Assembly: GCF_910592395.1 (NCBI RefSeq)
Contig: NC_088317.1
Span: 13,084,001-13,148,000, forward strand
Reading direction: 5' to 3'
Origin: Lineus longissimus
Lineage: Eukaryota > Nemertea > Pilidiophora > Heteronemertea > Lineidae
Length of the DNA: 64,000 nt
Shown: positions 53,717 to 61,951 of the stretch, piece by piece
Position numbering within the stretch: the first letter of the stretch is position 1
Layout of the letters: each line of letters begins with the position of its first letter
Program-made: the position numbers and the translations under genes
Notes under the pieces: generated by a model
What the model saw: only the letters and a program-made list of their open reading frames with translations
What the model was told of the DNA's origin: nothing
The model's database searches: none

Positions 53717-54175
53717 ATGGCTGGCATTGGTATGTTATTTGGATCTGCAATAATCAATGGATTAGCATTCACTGGATCCGGTTACCTTTTCAAGTCACTA
53801 GACAAAAACGGTTATGAAGATGAAGTGAAAAGACATGATTTGGCTCAGGAGCAATTACAGAAGGCCTCCACAGAATGGGAGGAGCATAGAAAGAGTACTA
53901 TTGACTTTGTTAATCTTGAATTAAAGAGAGAAAGAGACGCTTCTATTGATTTTAACAATACTGATTCAGCACTTACTGTTTACAATCATTTACATCCAGA
54001 AAGAACTATTGTACTACCTCAGCGACCACAATTAAGTGATTACTACCAACCTAGTGATGAAATGAAGAAATACGAGTACCTATGGATTATCCTAGGACTT
54101 AGTGGTTTAGGGTTAATAATTTATTATTTTACTAGGGTTAGAAAGACTAAGACCACTGATCAGACACAGTCCTGA
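53717..54175 (+). CDS. Coiled membrane protein of unknown function
   Basis: 152 residues, start in TTAAATGG. A glycine-rich hydrophobic N-terminus (MLFGSAIINGLAFTGSGYLF), a charged coiled region (AQEQLQKASTEWEEHRKSTI), the conserved YYQPSDEMKKYEYLW, and a C-terminal membrane span (IILGLSGLGLIIYYF) with a basic tail. The tail is longer than in copy B because it runs into a half twin-hairpin (TDQTQS). Convergent with the ATPase gene. Function unknown. Confidence 0.75.
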   Translation: MAGIGMLFGSAIINGLAFTGSGYLFKSLDKNGYEDEVKRHDLAQEQLQKASTEWEEHRKSTIDFVNLELKRERDASIDFNNTDSALTVYNHLHPERTIVLPQRPQLSDYYQPSDEMKKYEYLWIILGLSGLGLIIYYFTRVRKTKTTDQTQS

Positions 54176-54205
54176 TGATCGGACACAGTCCTGAGAGCAT
54201 AGCTC
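54160..54205. repeat. Twin-hairpin repeat plus a half unit between convergent genes
   Basis: Half unit CAGACACAGTCCTG (54160-54173), then GGAC-ACA-GTCC (54181-54191), spacer TGA, GAGC-ATA-GCTC (54195-54205). The loop ACA differs while the stems are kept. Confidence 0.85.
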
Positions 54206-54219
54206 GATCAGAAGCGGGA

Positions 54220-54840
54220 CTAAGATTTTTGATGGGAAAGAGTAAATCCAAATGGATGTTGTAGTCTAATGATCAGTTTTGATCCTTTTTTCATCTTAAG
54301 TTCTTCTATGTAGTACTGTCTTTTCTCCTTAGGAATAACACTGTTTTCTTCTAAGGCATCTTTCATGGCTGATTCATCCTTGTTAAAGAACAGGACTAAA
54401 ATTCTTATGTTCTCTCTGTAGTCATTGACAACTGAATTGTACTTCTGAACTAGTAACCAAACAGTGAGATTGTAGTGCCTGCCGGAAAAGGCAAGATTAC
54501 ATAACTCGGACACCTTCTTTTTTGTGTCTCTCAAATTAGCACAGTCATCAATGAGGAATAATGTGTTAGAACCAGCAAAGGTCAGAGTAGCAAACTGAAG
54601 CACAAGGTCCAAATTACTGGCCACAGCTTCGGGATTAACTATGTAGACGTTCTTGTCTTGGTAAATCCATTTCCTTTCATATGTCTTATTGTTGAAATAT
54701 GCTGGACAGAAAATGACTATGTTCTGGAACTTGTGCCGATACTCCTTTTCTAAGAGGTCAAGGGCAAAATATGTCTTACCACAATTGGTAACACCAGAAA
54801 TTAACATATTGTGTGGCTCGTAAATAAATACTTCACTCAT
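54220..54840 (-). CDS. A32/FtsK-like genome packaging ATPase
   Basis: 206 residues, intact. Walker A is GVTNCGKT at residues 16-23. Walker B is TLFLIDD at 93-99, followed by CANLRDTKKKVSELCNLAF and VWLLVQKYNSVV, the same as in copy B. It packages element DNA in the virus-like stage by family inference. Start codons of this gene and the integrase are 4 bp apart. The protein differs from copy B mostly at conservative positions, which suggests that both were functional until recently. Confidence 0.88.
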   Translation of the reverse strand: MSEVFIYEPHNMLISGVTNCGKTYFALDLLEKEYRHKFQNIVIFCPAYFNNKTYERKWIYQDKNVYIVNPEAVASNLDLVLQFATLTFAGSNTLFLIDDCANLRDTKKKVSELCNLAFSGRHYNLTVWLLVQKYNSVVNDYRENIRILVLFFNKDESAMKDALEENSVIPKEKRQYYIEELKMKKGSKLIIRLQHPFGFTLSHQKS

Positions 54841-54847
54841 TTAAATG
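54838..54847. promoter_or_regulatory. Shared divergent start-site palindrome CATTTAAATG
   Basis: Start codons of the ATPase (minus) and integrase (plus) are separated by TTAA only, as at 36430-36439. Each strand reads TTTAAATG. Confidence 0.7.
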
Positions 54848-55996
54848 AATGTAAAGGATGACACACAGCAGTATCTAAGGGATTTGTACTACAATCCCGA
54901 GAGTCCCGTGGCTTACAGTTCTTTGAGTAAAATCTGGAAACAGGTCAAGGAAGATATGACTTCGTCACGAGAGCAGAGCTCAGGAAAACTTATTAAACAA
55001 AAAGAAGTGAAAGAATTTCTAGAAACACTACCAACTCACCAACTACACAAACCGGCCATTAAGAAATTCACCTTCAGGAAGACAATGGTATCGTACATCG
55101 ATCAACAGTGGCAAGCTGATCTGGTTGACATGCAGAAATTCGAGAGTAAGAATCGAGCTATGCTCTCAGGACAAAGTCCGAATAAGGGTTTCAGATTCAT
55201 TTTAACAGTCATAGATCTATTTAGTCGTTTTTCTTGGGCTCTAGCAGTTAAGAGTAAGAGGGGAGAAGAAATCAGAGATGCATTTAAAGTGATATTTGAG
55301 GAAGCAAAACCAACGAAAATCCAGTTTGATGACGGTAAAGAATTTTACAACAAACACTTCAAGGAACTCTTAACAGAAAATGACATAGAATGGTTCTCCA
55401 CAAAATCTGATAAGAAGGCAGCAGTAGTAGAGAGATTCAATAGAACCCTTAAAGAAAAAATGTGGCGTTATTTCACCGCTAAGGAGACTGACAAGTGGAT
55501 TGACGTTCTGGATGACCTGGTCAGCGGCTACAATAACACATTTCACTCATCAATAGGTATGAAACCTGTAGACGCCAGAAAGATGGAAAACGAAGGAACA
55601 GTGTGGTACAATCTTTACGGTCTTCACCTCAAAGAGACATTTGGTGATCCAAAGTACAAAGTAGGTGACAGTGTAAGAATTTCAAAGTACAAGTCCATTT
55701 TCGGTAAAGGTTACATGCCCAACTACACTGAGGAGGTGTTCCAAATCAAACAGATCATCTTTACTCACCCTATCGTCTACAAGCTTGAGGATTACCACAA
55801 AGAAGAAATTCAAGGATATTTCTATGAAGAGGAATTGAGCTATGTTCCTAATCCTGACCAGCTAGAGTACAAGATCGAGAAAATCCTAAGGTACAAGACC
55901 AGTAAAGGGAAGAAATACGGATTAGTGAAGTGGAAGGGTTACAGTGATAAGTTCAATGAATGGTTACCAGTTTCTGATATCAAATCATTGAAATGA
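54845..55996 (+). CDS. Polinton integrase with chromodomain, intact
   Basis: 383 residues. The catalytic triad in the rve core is Asp92 (WQADLVDM), Asp162 (IQFDDGKEF) and Glu196 (AAVVERFNRTLKEKMW), with 33 residues between the last two. After the core come GDSVRISKYK and a chromodomain-like end (KKYGLVKWKGYSDKFNEWL). It inserts the element and creates the 6-bp duplication. Two twin-hairpin insertions sit in-frame: 9 residues at about 38-46 (MTSSREQSS) and 10 residues at about 105-114 between Asp92 and the next core strand. Whether the enzyme tolerates the second is unknown. No stops or frameshifts. Confidence 0.92.
   Translation: MNVKDDTQQYLRDLYYNPESPVAYSSLSKIWKQVKEDMTSSREQSSGKLIKQKEVKEFLETLPTHQLHKPAIKKFTFRKTMVSYIDQQWQADLVDMQKFESKNRAMLSGQSPNKGFRFILTVIDLFSRFSWALAVKSKRGEEIRDAFKVIFEEAKPTKIQFDDGKEFYNKHFKELLTENDIEWFSTKSDKKAAVVERFNRTLKEKMWRYFTAKETDKWIDVLDDLVSGYNNTFHSSIGMKPVDARKMENEGTVWYNLYGLHLKETFGDPKYKVGDSVRISKYKSIFGKGYMPNYTEEVFQIKQIIFTHPIVYKLEDYHKEEIQGYFYEEELSYVPNPDQLEYKIEKILRYKTSKGKKYGLVKWKGYSDKFNEWLPVSDIKSLK
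54957..54981 (+). repeat. Twin-hairpin repeat in the integrase gene, variant stems
   Basis: TGAC-TTC-GTCA, spacer CGA, GAGC-AGA-GCTC. The first stem differs from GGAC/GTCC at both paired end positions, a compensatory change. The site is 27 nt longer than in copy B. Confidence 0.85.
55155..55179 (+). repeat. Twin-hairpin repeat in the integrase catalytic core
   Basis: GAGC-TAT-GCTC, spacer TCA, GGAC-AAA-GTCC, flanked by AAT on both sides (a possible 3-bp target duplication). Exactly 30 nt longer than copy B at about 36718. Read as RAMLSGQSPN. Confidence 0.92.
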
Positions 55997-56084
55997 AATA
56001 AAGTCTCTAAAGTGACTTAAGTCACAAGAACAAGTTCGAAAAACGTAATTTAAAAAAAAAATGTCCTACTAAATAAAGAAAGAA

Positions 56085-57197
56085 ATGGAGGGAGCAATAT
56101 TTGATAATCAAAATGGTATGATGAATCAGAATAATATGATGAATCATGATAAAATGATGAATCATGATAATATGATGAATCAAAAGATTCAGAAGTTTTT
56201 GTATTATTTGCATCAAAATAATATGTTAAATCAAAATATGATAAATCAGTTTATCTTAAATCAGATTATGTTAAATCAAAACATGGAAAATCAAAACATG
56301 GAAAATCAAAATATGATAAATCAGAATAATATGATGAATCAAAACATGGAAAATCAACCTACAATTTATTGTGTTAAGTGCTGTGAAAAGAAACCTGAAA
56401 TTAATTTTGAAAAGAACAGGCGTAATAAACTACTTGATTACTGTAAAGAATGTGGTTCAAGTAAAATCAAGGGATGTAATAAATGTTATGAAATTAAATT
56501 ACTAAGTGATGGTGAATTTGGTAAAAACGGAAATAGAGGTAACTGCAGATCATGTTTTAATTCATATTACAAAAAGGATTACCTTGACCAAAATGGTAAT
56601 AGAGACAGACACAAAATTAGAGTTGGTCTAAACCGCATTTCTAAGGAAGAGTGTAACGGTAATTCCTCATTTAATCTAGGATGTACAGACAGTTACTTCC
56701 ATCAGTGGTTAGAGTACCAGAGGAGTCTATCTCCAATAGGACAAAGTCCCGAGAACAGAGTTCGAATAGAAGAAGAAGAGTTGGATCATGTCTTACCAAT
56801 CAAGGAATTCAAAGATAAACCTGAACTGTGCTTTGCTTGGTTTAACATGAGACCAATGGAAAAGACAGAAAACAGACAGAAGAGTGCTAAAGTAGACTAC
56901 ACACTATTTAAGGATCAATTGGATAGGTCAATGGATTTCATGGTAAAGATGAGAAGTGAAAACTGGTTTGTCTTTCGAGACCAGGATGTAATACCAGATT
57001 GGAAAATAGTGATATCACAGCATTTCGGGGATTATCTTCGTGATGAAAATATGATTCTGCTTGATAGATTATCGAATTTAAATAATAACATGAGAATGAA
57101 CCAGAACATTAACATATGTAGTCAGACAGAAATCATAAACGAGATGATTAAGTTGAATAATAGACTTGAAAGAAATTTACTCTTTGCAGTGAATTGA
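56085..57197 (+). CDS. HNH-like zinc-binding protein, long form
   Basis: 370 residues. The first about 90 residues are an Asn/Met/Gln-rich repeat tract (NNMMNHDKMMNHDNMMNQ) that is much longer than, and unlike, copy B. Cys pairs follow (CVKC, CKEC, CNKC, CRSC). The core ELDHVLPIKEF lies near residue 234, with WFNMRPMEKTENRQKS after it. A twin-hairpin insertion (IGQSPENRV) lies just before the core. The C-terminus has an extra about 45 residues with NNNMRMNQNIN. Probably DNA-binding and cleaving. Function in the element is inferred. Confidence 0.76.
   Translation: MEGAIFDNQNGMMNQNNMMNHDKMMNHDNMMNQKIQKFLYYLHQNNMLNQNMINQFILNQIMLNQNMENQNMENQNMINQNNMMNQNMENQPTIYCVKCCEKKPEINFEKNRRNKLLDYCKECGSSKIKGCNKCYEIKLLSDGEFGKNGNRGNCRSCFNSYYKKDYLDQNGNRDRHKIRVGLNRISKEECNGNSSFNLGCTDSYFHQWLEYQRSLSPIGQSPENRVRIEEEELDHVLPIKEFKDKPELCFAWFNMRPMEKTENRQKSAKVDYTLFKDQLDRSMDFMVKMRSENWFVFRDQDVIPDWKIVISQHFGDYLRDENMILLDRLSNLNNNMRMNQNINICSQTEIINEMIKLNNRLERNLLFAVN
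56739..56763 (+). repeat. Twin-hairpin repeat in the HNH gene of copy C
   Basis: GGAC-AAA-GTCC, spacer CGA, GAAC-AGA-GTTC, at the same position as the two units of copy A. Net 24 nt relative to copy B. Confidence 0.9.
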
Positions 57198-57216
57198 TTT
57201 TATTCTACTTAATTAA

Positions 57217-57468
57217 ATGAATAGAACTTGGGGTTACACAAAACGACCACGTAAATGGAAAGAAAGATTAGAACGATTTCATAGAGAATTAGAGGCAGAA
57301 GTAGAGTCAAAGTTGGAGCCTGGTCCCGAAAAACCTTTAAAACCTGCTGGGCCTGCTGGGTCAGAAAAACCTTTAAAATTTAATGTACTTCAAAAACCTG
57401 TAGTGTCTGCAAGATCAACACTAAACACTAGAAATGACAGAACAACTGATTCCAGTTATTCCCACTAA
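57217..57468 (+). CDS. Small Polinton protein with PEKP repeats
   Basis: 83 residues, start in TTAAATG, the shortest of three copies owing to fewer PEKP units. The basic N-terminus MNRTWGYTKRPRKWKERLERF and the tail SARSTLNTRND are nearly unchanged. Nucleotide identity to copies A and B is very high here compared with flanking genes, which could reflect gene conversion or strong constraint. Function unknown. Confidence 0.7.
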   Translation: MNRTWGYTKRPRKWKERLERFHRELEAEVESKLEPGPEKPLKPAGPAGSEKPLKFNVLQKPVVSARSTLNTRNDRTTDSSYSH

Positions 57469-57472
57469 TTAA

Positions 57473-58132
57473 ATGAATGGAGACAACAAGGTTTATCCAG
57501 ATTTAAGTAATTTAAACTCTGAAAGTCAATTAAACTATGAAAGGTCTGAAAAGCATACAGAAAGTAACCCTCAGGCTTTCAGACTACAACAAATATGTGA
57601 TGTTAAGAGTTTCTTAGAAAGCGAGATTGAATTTAGAAGAAAGATATTTTCAAAGTACAAAAAAGCATTTAGCGTAATTACTGGCATTAGCCACTTCCTT
57701 AATTTAACTAGCGTAACAGCCGGATCTGTTGGTGTTTCCGCTCTAGCTGGTGTCATCACGGCACCGATAGGCTTAGCTTTGGGTGGCGTAACAATAGGTA
57801 GTGCCATTATTTCATCAGCCTTAGGCTGGGAGAAAAAGAATATTCTAAGGAAAATTGAAAAGCATGAGAATATCAGAATGTTGGCAATTTCAAAACTGAA
57901 CACAATCAATGATTTGGTTAGTAAAGCCTTAACCGATTCTCACATATCTACAGATGAGTTTACTTTGATTCTCAAGGAGAAGGAGAAATACATTTCGATG
58001 AAAAATGCCATTAGGAAAAAACAAAGGGAGGCAAGTTCAGCTGTTGATGTAGAGTCCCTTAAAAAGACTTTTTTAGAAGAAGGAAAAAAACTAGCACAGA
58101 CAGAGATGCTAGAAAAACTGAAGTCACAGTAA
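57473..58132 (+). CDS. Glycine-zipper membrane-type protein, intact
   Basis: 219 residues, start in TTAAATG, 4 bp after the previous stop. The N-terminal 60 residues (PDLSNLNSESQLNYERSEKH) are almost identical to copies A and B, while the remainder is more diverged. The middle is a Gly/Ala-rich hydrophobic hairpin (TAGSVGVSALAGVITAPIGL; LGGVTIGSAIISSALG). The C-terminal half is helical and charged (FTLILKEKEKYISMKNAIRK). I know this family from Polinton-like loci in marine invertebrates, but not its function. Membrane insertion is plausible from composition. Confidence 0.76.
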   Translation: MNGDNKVYPDLSNLNSESQLNYERSEKHTESNPQAFRLQQICDVKSFLESEIEFRRKIFSKYKKAFSVITGISHFLNLTSVTAGSVGVSALAGVITAPIGLALGGVTIGSAIISSALGWEKKNILRKIEKHENIRMLAISKLNTINDLVSKALTDSHISTDEFTLILKEKEKYISMKNAIRKKQREASSAVDVESLKKTFLEEGKKLAQTEMLEKLKSQ

Positions 58133-58136
58133 ATCA

Positions 58137-58424
58137 AACAGGACTCGAGCTATGCTCTCAGGACAAAGTCGGACTAGGACAAGGTCCCGAGAACAAAGTT
58201 CGACTAAATAGTCCTAATCCTAATGTGGTTTATCACTATCACTATTATCATTACTTTGGTGTTAGGGATGAATTTCACCAAGTAGCACTACCATCAGCAC
58301 CACCATATTCATTAGTTTAATCGAGCTATGCTCTCAGGACAAAGTCCGAATAAAGATTTTGCACTCGAGCTTTGCTCTCAGGACAAAGTCCGACTAGGAC
58401 AAGGTCCAGAGAGCAAAGCTCGAC
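58137..58424. repeat. Cluster of twin-hairpin repeats at the polymerase inversion junction
   Basis: Units: GAGC-TAT-GCTC/GGACAAAGTCG (58147-58171), GGAC-AAG-GTCC/GAAC-AAA-GTTC (58177-58201), GAGC-TAT-GCTC/GGAC-AAA-GTCC (58323-58347), GAGC-TTT-GCTC/GGAC-AAA-GTCC (58367-58391) and GGAC-AAG-GTCC/GAGC-AAA-GCTC (58397-58421). The last two are head to head and form a palindrome of about 55 bp around CGACTA. The cluster sits between the convergent glycine-zipper and polymerase genes, and the last unit meets the polymerase stop. Confidence 0.9.
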
Positions 58425-61075
58425 TCAAGCGAAGTTTGAATCGCTGTAATCTATGTAGCCTTCATAATACATTCCAAATGGTAAGGTGCTTATTCCATCT
58501 TCAAGTATGAACCTCTTGTCATCAAAAGGACTGAGGCTTTTTTTGTCAACTTCTTCCAAATACATTTGGTGTTTATCTGATCTTAAGTGTCTCATCTTGT
58601 GGTAAAATGACCTACTCTTTTCAAGACAATCAACATAGTCATCAAATGAGATATTTCTCCTTACTACATTCTTGGCAATACCCTTCAATTTCTTAGAATC
58701 GTAATCTTTTGTCCTGTAAGCGTACATCTTACTTCTCAGGGCAATGAATTCAGTCATCTCTACTCCTCCTAGCTCATCCTTAAAGTAGCCTGGTACCTTC
58801 TTCTTACTGGTGTCATAGAGTGTATGATCTTTTGGATAATTACTGAAGTCAAAATAGTGTTTCAACTCCTTTAAGTCTTTAGTTAAGTCATCAGTATTAA
58901 TGTTAAGTACAAAGGAATCTGTATCTAGATACAGCAGTTCAATATTTTTCTCACCAAAGTACGGTTGAAGAACTTCATAATAGAATTCATACATTAATAA
59001 TTTAGACAATTCAAGTACTGAAGCTCCTATGTAGATTGGTTTGTTGAATTTCATTGATGTTTTCCTCATGCTAATAGCAGCATTATGTTCGTCAAATACG
59101 CATATCGATGAAAACCTGGGATTGGCCATTACATTCCTGGCTCTCTCCCCGTCCGATACAAATTCAATTTCAACCCTGTTCCTTACATTCTCACAAGTCT
59201 TTCCGTAGAACGCATTATTCATGAGCTTAAAATAGTCTTTCTCAAAATCAGTCTTAGAATCCATACGTCTTTTAGTGTTAAAATCAATGTATGGTGCTAA
59301 CCACTTTGATTGTTTAAAGCTTATCACTGAATGGACCCTCTTAAGTACCATTCCGTGCTTGAGGTAAAATTGTAGCATTCTGTAATGCACTATGTAATTA
59401 GTTTTATCCTTTTGTGTTAGTATTAGTTTCTCTACATTTGATCTTTTATCATCGCCCAGTAACTCTCTCTGGTAAGGACTTAATTCATCATCTTCAATAA
59501 AGAGAGATTCGGGACAGAATGGAAAGTTCCTTGACTTAAATTTAATATTTCCTGGATACTCCAAATCAACCTCTAAGAAGTAGCCTACTTCACTATCACT
59601 TGGAATTGCCATAATCTGCTCTTTACTGATAACATTCATGTTAAGTCGGACTTTGTCCTGAGAGCATAGCTCGAGTGGATCAATATCTATCATTTCAAAA
59701 CTACCATAGGGTTGAGGTTCCATCATGGACCATCCGTAAAGATTATTAGCATCGATGTACAGCAATTTATGACTCTCATCGGCCTTGATATGTCTTGTGC
59801 CCATAACACCCGATATTCCACCTCTTATTGCCTTTTCAAAAGTAAGTAATATGTTGGTATCAGTCAGTAGTTCTAGGTTTATTCCTGTGTACTTCAAACC
59901 AGCTTGCCAGGTTAGGCCTGGTGCCGAGTAACAGTGACATGGATCTATCTGAAAGTAGTTCAAATTGACATCCCTGAATTTCTCAAATAAATCAGCTAGA
60001 AGGATCACATCAGTTTTGAGGTAGAGGTCAATGAACTCACCGTGATTCCTGATCTTGAAATGATCCCATATTACCTTAGCCTCATCATAGGCAGAATCAG
60101 GTGCCATTTCATTTTTCAATTCGTCAAAAAACATAGACTTTTCTAGGTAAGTAACATTGTAGCTTTCATGTGATGTGAAAAAAGAGTAAGGTACTGAACC
60201 CTTCTTCCTCAATAGCTTAAAGTCAGTGGTATTTGGGAACAGCTGTCTGGTAATTTTAAAATCATCATCCAACATTGATTTGGTTATGTTGTCTAAACTG
60301 GACTGCAGGAATCTGTACGAGTCCAAAAACCTGAAACAACCGAACTGAAATGAGATGTATTCCTCTGATGTTTTGGCAAGTATTTTCAGTTTCTTGTACT
60401 TCGGTAGCTTTGTCATTAATTCTTTAATAAATAAGTGAGAATCGTAATTACTGAGATTGTGAAAAAACACTGGAACAGACATAGCTTTCTTTTCATTCAA
60501 ATTACACGAGTTGTGAGCAGCACCTCGATATCTACCACAGTAGTGATCATGATCCTTGACCTTGTCATATCCCAAAGGTTGATTACAATAGTAACAATGT
60601 GTTTCTAATTGATATTTATGCCAGTCTTCATCTGTCATTGTTAGAGGAAAGTTACAGTTCAATAAATTAGAGAATTGTTCTTCCATCCTGATTAACCAAT
60701 TACAGAACACATCTACAACATCAGCACCCCTGTGAGACACATACTGGCTACTGTAAAGGTGTGTGTAGTCTGAGTGAACATAAACACCAACAGCTGATGC
60801 ATTTTGTTTAAAAAGTTTTTTAGTGGTAACAGTGGTATCTGTCTGAGTTGTGTTATCATTGACTGTTGTGCTTATCGCTTCGAAATCAGGATAGATCACA
60901 AACGGAACTCTATTTTTGAATGAGTGTTTTTCAAATTTAATTTGTGACCATTTACTGTTAGGTGGAGGCAAAGTAATCTTACAGTAATCGTGTTCTCCAC
61001 ATTTCTTTTTATGCTTATCTAGTGTTGACTTCCTGTAAAAGTAATTCATGCATCTCCTGCAAAGATACACTCTAT
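58425..61075 (-). pseudogene. polB: Protein-primed DNA polymerase B (copy C), inverted, N-terminus cut off
   Basis: 881 residues are open from the first ATG at 61070. The frame continues to the retrotransposon edge at 61075, so the finger-containing N-terminal 350 residues are missing. Exonuclease motif YPDFEAI, Cys pairs around CYYCNQPLG, motif A DANNLYGWSM, motif B KLMNNAFYGKT and motif C YLDTDSF are all intact. A twin-hairpin insertion (LELCSQDKVRL) lies at 59648-59672, between motif A and the following conserved strand. The C-terminus ends SDSNFA instead of SDLMNV because repeat DNA supplies the stop. The gene lies on the opposite strand from its homologues. Confidence 0.92.
59648..59672 (-). 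repeat. Twin-hairpin repeat inside PolB copy C
   Basis: Plus strand: GGAC-TTT-GTCC, spacer TGA, GAGC-ATA-GCTC. On the coding strand it is read as LELCSQDKVRL, a third reading frame of the repeat. Absent from PolB A and B at the same place. Confidence 0.9.
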
Positions 61076-61275
61076 TGTGGTGTCCCGAGCGACCCCAGTC
61101 TGTCTTCGGCCCGTGTTGCGGCCGGGGCGAAAACGGTGCATTGTTGTTGTTATTGTAGTCGACGGGCGAGACGAGACAATAAAGTACGAGTTGAATTAAA
61201 GCCGATTTGCAAGTTCATTAGTTCACTATATCATGTATATCGAGTACCAAAGAAGGCAAATCAAAGGACATTACA
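61076..61275 (+). repeat. 5' LTR
   Basis: Begins TGTGGTGTCCCGAGCG and ends GGACATTACA. It contains AATAAA at 61178-61183. The next bases TGGTGACAGCG are the likely primer site. The matching 3' LTR is outside the window. Confidence 0.7.
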
Positions 61276-61951
61276 GTGGTGACAGCGTATAGGATTTAAA
61301 AAGAACCCAAATTAAAATTTGAGGGCAGGAATGGTTGTGTCATCGCGCTCGGTTGCCGCGCTCGACCCGCGTATTGTGATGCAATGCATGTAAACATAAT
61401 GGGAGACCACAGCTAGATTTGTCCTGTTTGTGCCGTCAAATACAATGAAGCAACGCGTATAGAAACTTGCTTACGGTAATTTAGCATGTGTACATGATGT
61501 GTAAGCTAGTTAAAGACTCGTGACAGCAAAAATAGAGCCGAAAACTGCGTTTGTAATTGTACATGCGTTCGTATTGACCAACCCATGCTCGTTTTTGTAC
61601 GGAGGCCGGTTGCGGTTAGGACAAACTGTTTTTGAACCCCATGCTTGTTTTTGTACGGAGGCCGGTTAGGGTGAACTGTTTTTGATATTATTATGCACTG
61701 TTCTGAAATCGTGGTGACCTAAGTTTCCGAAGTGAGTTCGATACGCTGGCATGTCGTCACAGATACATTGATAGTAGTATAGTGTGTCAGTGGGGAGCAG
61801 ATTATTGCAAGATCAATAAATAAATTTTGGTCAGGTTAAGTCCACTGAGCTGTGGTTGCAGGCCTATTTTGTGGGAGTTCACAAGTCTGAAGGGTTTATT
61901 TTTGGAGACAGAAAGTGTGTTCTGTTAGAAAGTAGGTCTATTAGTGTGATT
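61276..61951 (+). other. Leader of the LTR retrotransposon
   Basis: Primer site at about 61277-61287, then about 660 bp without a gene. A 30-bp motif (GTTTTTGTACGGAGGCCGGT) occurs twice (about 61591 and 61649). Confidence 0.6.

Larger units (their letters stand above)
51250..61075. mobile_element. Polinton/Maverick copy C, partial, polymerase inverted
   Basis: Contains intact capsid, small hydrophobic, penton-like, coiled membrane, ATPase, integrase, HNH, PEKP and glycine-zipper genes in the same order and strands as copy B. The polymerase gene then follows on the minus strand, the opposite of copies A and B. No terminal repeats are visible. The polymerase is interrupted by an LTR retrotransposon at 61076. 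Relative to copy B it has no 465-residue or 595-codon gene upstream of the capsid. It carries the most twin-hairpin repeats. Confidence 0.88.
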
